Positions 5,467-6,666 of a stretch of 6,666 nt of DNA are shown here, piece by piece (positions within the stretch are counted from its first letter, which is position 1; each line of letters begins with the position of its first letter). The notes under the pieces are model-generated. The model was not told the origin of the DNA. It saw only the letters and a program-made list of their open reading frames with translations, and made no database searches. Where the stretch lies: positions 1 through 6,666 of the forward strand of contig URNE01000136.1 in NCBI GenBank assembly GCA_900549045.1, written 5' to 3'. The position numbers were made by a program, and so were the translations under genes. The DNA comes from an uncultured bacterium (GTDB lineage Bacteria > Verrucomicrobiota > Lentisphaeria > Victivallales > UBA1829).

Positions 5467-6341
5467 CGCGCCTCACCTCCCGGCGCCGCGAGCCGGAATA
5501 TGCGCACTCCGGCGGAATTCGGACGGAAAGTCGCGAGCGTGACGCCGTTTGCATCGGTCAGAGCGGCGGCGTCGCCCATGCCGCGCAGAATTCCGTCGCG
5601 CAGAACGCGACGCACCTTTTCGGTTTCCTGTTGAATATTGCAGAGCTGACGGTACTTGCCGATCATGTCTTCCATATCGCGGGTGGCCTGAACGGTTTTC
5701 CGGACGGGCTGCGGATAGACTTCGCGCACCTCCTCTTCGGTCAGCGGAGCGGGCGGCAGCCGCATCTCCACATGGTCGCGCCAGAACGCCAGAGCGCCGC
5801 GGCGGAGCTGGGCGATAAGCGCATCGGAGCGGGGAATGCTGTAAATCCGGAAATCGCGTCCGCTGAACAGCGCCGCGACGTTCATGCTTTCGAGACCGGG
5901 AAGCAGCCCCATGTACCACTGGACTTTCATGGCGTAATAAACGGGAATGCGCGCGGAGCCTCCGGGGCCCCACTCTTCGTTTGCGAATGCGGCGGAAACG
6001 CATTCCAGAGCCCGCTTCGGGGCGCCGCCGGGGTCGGCGATGAAGAAATCGAGGTGGCCGTGAAAATATCGTCTATCCGGGTCTCTTGTCATTCTTGTCG
6101 ATTTCAGCAGTTTTTCTCCCGTCTTCCGGATATACGCATCGGCGATGATCCGTTTCTGTTTCTGCGCCCAGTAGCGGGACGCCGCGGAACCGGTCGGCTG
6201 AGCGGGGGCCGCAGGTTCCGGAACGGAGGTCTTTTCCAGATAGAGCTGATAACGGCTTTTCCAGCGGGAGAGCCCGAAAACGGCCGCGATGTCGCTTCCG
6301 CCGATTCCGGAACGGCAGGACCGGAGGAGACTCATGCGCAT
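5463..6341 (-). CDS. YqaJ / phage-type (lambda-exonuclease-like) nuclease family protein, probably inactive
   Basis: A 292-aa member of the YqaJ viral recombinase family (PD-(D/E)XK fold; 5'-3' exonucleases that usually work with RecT/Bet annealing proteins). The signature GIGGSDIAAVFGLSRWKSRYQL (12-33) is diagnostic. Other family blocks are Y57-W58, HGHLDFF (94-100), LECVSAA (112-118), EEWG (122-125), Y136-AMKVQWYMG (to 145), DFRIYSI (163-169) and a C-terminal segment ending GVTLATF-x-P (266-274). Relative to active relatives (YWG-x-x-LEP, D, then LECKTA), D98 and E113 are kept. The Glu of LEP is replaced by K63 and the catalytic Lys by V115, so two of four active-site residues are missing. 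It overlaps the HTH gene upstream by 10 nt, and AGGAGG (6349-6354) supports the start at 6341. Prophage or mobile-element origin is likely. The role may be DNA binding or end binding rather than cleavage (inference). Confidence 0.87.
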   Translation of the reverse strand: MRMSLLRSCRSGIGGSDIAAVFGLSRWKSRYQLYLEKTSVPEPAAPAQPTGSAASRYWAQKQKRIIADAYIRKTGEKLLKSTRMTRDPDRRYFHGHLDFFIADPGGAPKRALECVSAAFANEEWGPGGSARIPVYYAMKVQWYMGLLPGLESMNVAALFSGRDFRIYSIPRSDALIAQLRRGALAFWRDHVEMRLPPAPLTEEEVREVYPQPVRKTVQATRDMEDMIGKYRQLCNIQQETEKVRRVLRDGILRGMGDAAALTDANGVTLATFRPNSAGVRIFRLAAPGGEAR

Positions 6342-6574
6342 GGTTCCGCCTCCTTCCGTCCTTCTTCAAAGGCATTTCCGACGAGTTTCCGGATCGCTTC
6401 GTCGACCTGGGGACGCCAGAAAAACATTTTGGAGCGTCCTTTCGCCAGCGGGTTGCGCACGGGTCTGAAGACTCCTTCGCGGATCATCCGGGCGATGATG
6501 TTTTTGCTCCATGGCAGGAGCCTATTGAGTTCGGCGACTGACAGAAACATCGATTTTTCCGTTTCGTTCTGCAT
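6332..6574 (-). CDS. Small HTH protein, excisionase/MerR-like winged helix
   Basis: An 80-aa protein with an N-terminal helix-turn-helix, FLSVAELNRLLPWSKNIIARMI (10-31), followed by a basic wing, FRPVRNPLAKGRSKMFFWR (36-54). It then has a C-terminal helix (about 56-66) and a charged tail. This layout is that of HTH_17/excisionase-type or phage regulator proteins that bind a short DNA site. It is the first gene of the minus-strand operon, and its stop codon lies inside the start of the YqaJ-like gene. AAGAGG (6580-6585), 5 nt before the ATG, supports the start. The dyads at 6610-6649 in its upstream region are candidate sites for this protein (autoregulation, inference). The exact family and partner are not determined. 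Confidence 0.78.
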   Translation of the reverse strand: MQNETEKSMFLSVAELNRLLPWSKNIIARMIREGVFRPVRNPLAKGRSKMFFWRPQVDEAIRKLVGNAFEEGRKEAEPCA

Positions 6575-6609
6575 TTTTTCCTCTTGTTTTCCTTAAATTG
6601 TTGATATTC

Positions 6610-6649
6610 AGTTCTGTTCAGAACTTTTTTGCTGAAAACAGAAACTGTT
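6610..6649. promoter_or_regulatory. Two operator-like dyads upstream of the minus-strand operon
   Basis: AGTTCTG-TT-CAGAACT (6610-6625) is a perfect 7-bp inverted repeat with a 2-nt centre. AACAG-AAA-CTGTT (6637-6649) is a 5-bp inverted repeat with a 3-nt centre. Both contain CTGTT, and their centres lie about 25-26 bp apart, so on roughly similar faces of the helix. They occupy the 90-bp AT-rich leader before the HTH gene, where its promoter should be. I could not assign a convincing -35/-10 pair. The 2-nt centre makes the first dyad a protein site rather than an RNA hairpin. Confidence 0.5.
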
Positions 6650-6666
6650 GTAAACCGTTTATTGCT

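Noticed and set aside
4744..6596. Long plus-strand open frames (4744-5634 and 5631-6596) across the accessory operon.
   Set aside because: They shadow the three minus-strand genes, which have recognisable motifs, overlaps and ribosome sites. The plus-strand translations show no family features.

Overview
This is a bacterial chromosomal window of moderately high GC. Genes are densely packed and mostly preceded by clear AGGAGG-like Shine-Dalgarno sites, so the organism uses standard bacterial signals. A strong sigma-54 type promoter (-24/-12) at the left edge and TATATT-type -10 boxes suggest a Gram-negative. A Lentisphaerota/PVC-type anaerobe is my best guess from general impression, but there is no rRNA or marker gene here to prove it.

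Layout. (1) Bases 1-960: a two-gene small heat-shock protein operon (Hsp20/alpha-crystallin family, 152 and 113 aa). It is preceded by a sigma-54 promoter candidate and closed by a textbook rho-independent terminator. (2) Bases 998-2793: an extended -10 sigma-70 promoter candidate drives a VOC/glyoxalase I-like protein (124 aa) and, 9 nt downstream, a class-3-like aldehyde dehydrogenase (451 aa). Together they look like a carbonyl/aldehyde detoxification operon. (3) Bases 2794-3251: about 460 bp without a gene. It holds seven degenerate copies, in both orientations, of a ~23 bp repeat (core GYAAGACTRAAYRCACTT), nested palindromes, a C/G hairpin, and a promoter candidate at its right end. (4) Bases 3252-4882: the widespread conserved pair UPF0237 (ACT domain, 89 aa) and UPF0210/DUF711 (PFL-like, 452 aa), 2 nt apart. 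(5) Bases 4885-6574 on the minus strand: a tightly coupled three-gene operon of accessory, phage-like character. Its order is a winged-HTH/excisionase-like protein (80 aa), a YqaJ/lambda-exonuclease-family protein (292 aa), and a protein with a four-Cys motif and two HTH segments (193 aa). It ends tail-to-tail with UPF0210, with only 2 bp between the stop codons. Two dyads upstream of it (6610-6649) are operator candidates.

How the parts may work together. Regions 1 and 2 are stress functions: a holdase pair against protein aggregation, then removal of reactive carbonyls. They have separate promoters and a terminator between them. Region 4 is of unknown biochemical role, but the ACT protein is probably a small regulatory partner of the PFL-like protein. 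Region 5 resembles a prophage recombination/regulation fragment. However, its YqaJ-type protein lacks two of the four expected active-site residues, so it may no longer be a nuclease. The points most worth a second look are the intergenic repeat array with its inverted-repeat centre, and this apparently catalytically dead YqaJ protein sandwiched between two DNA-binding proteins.
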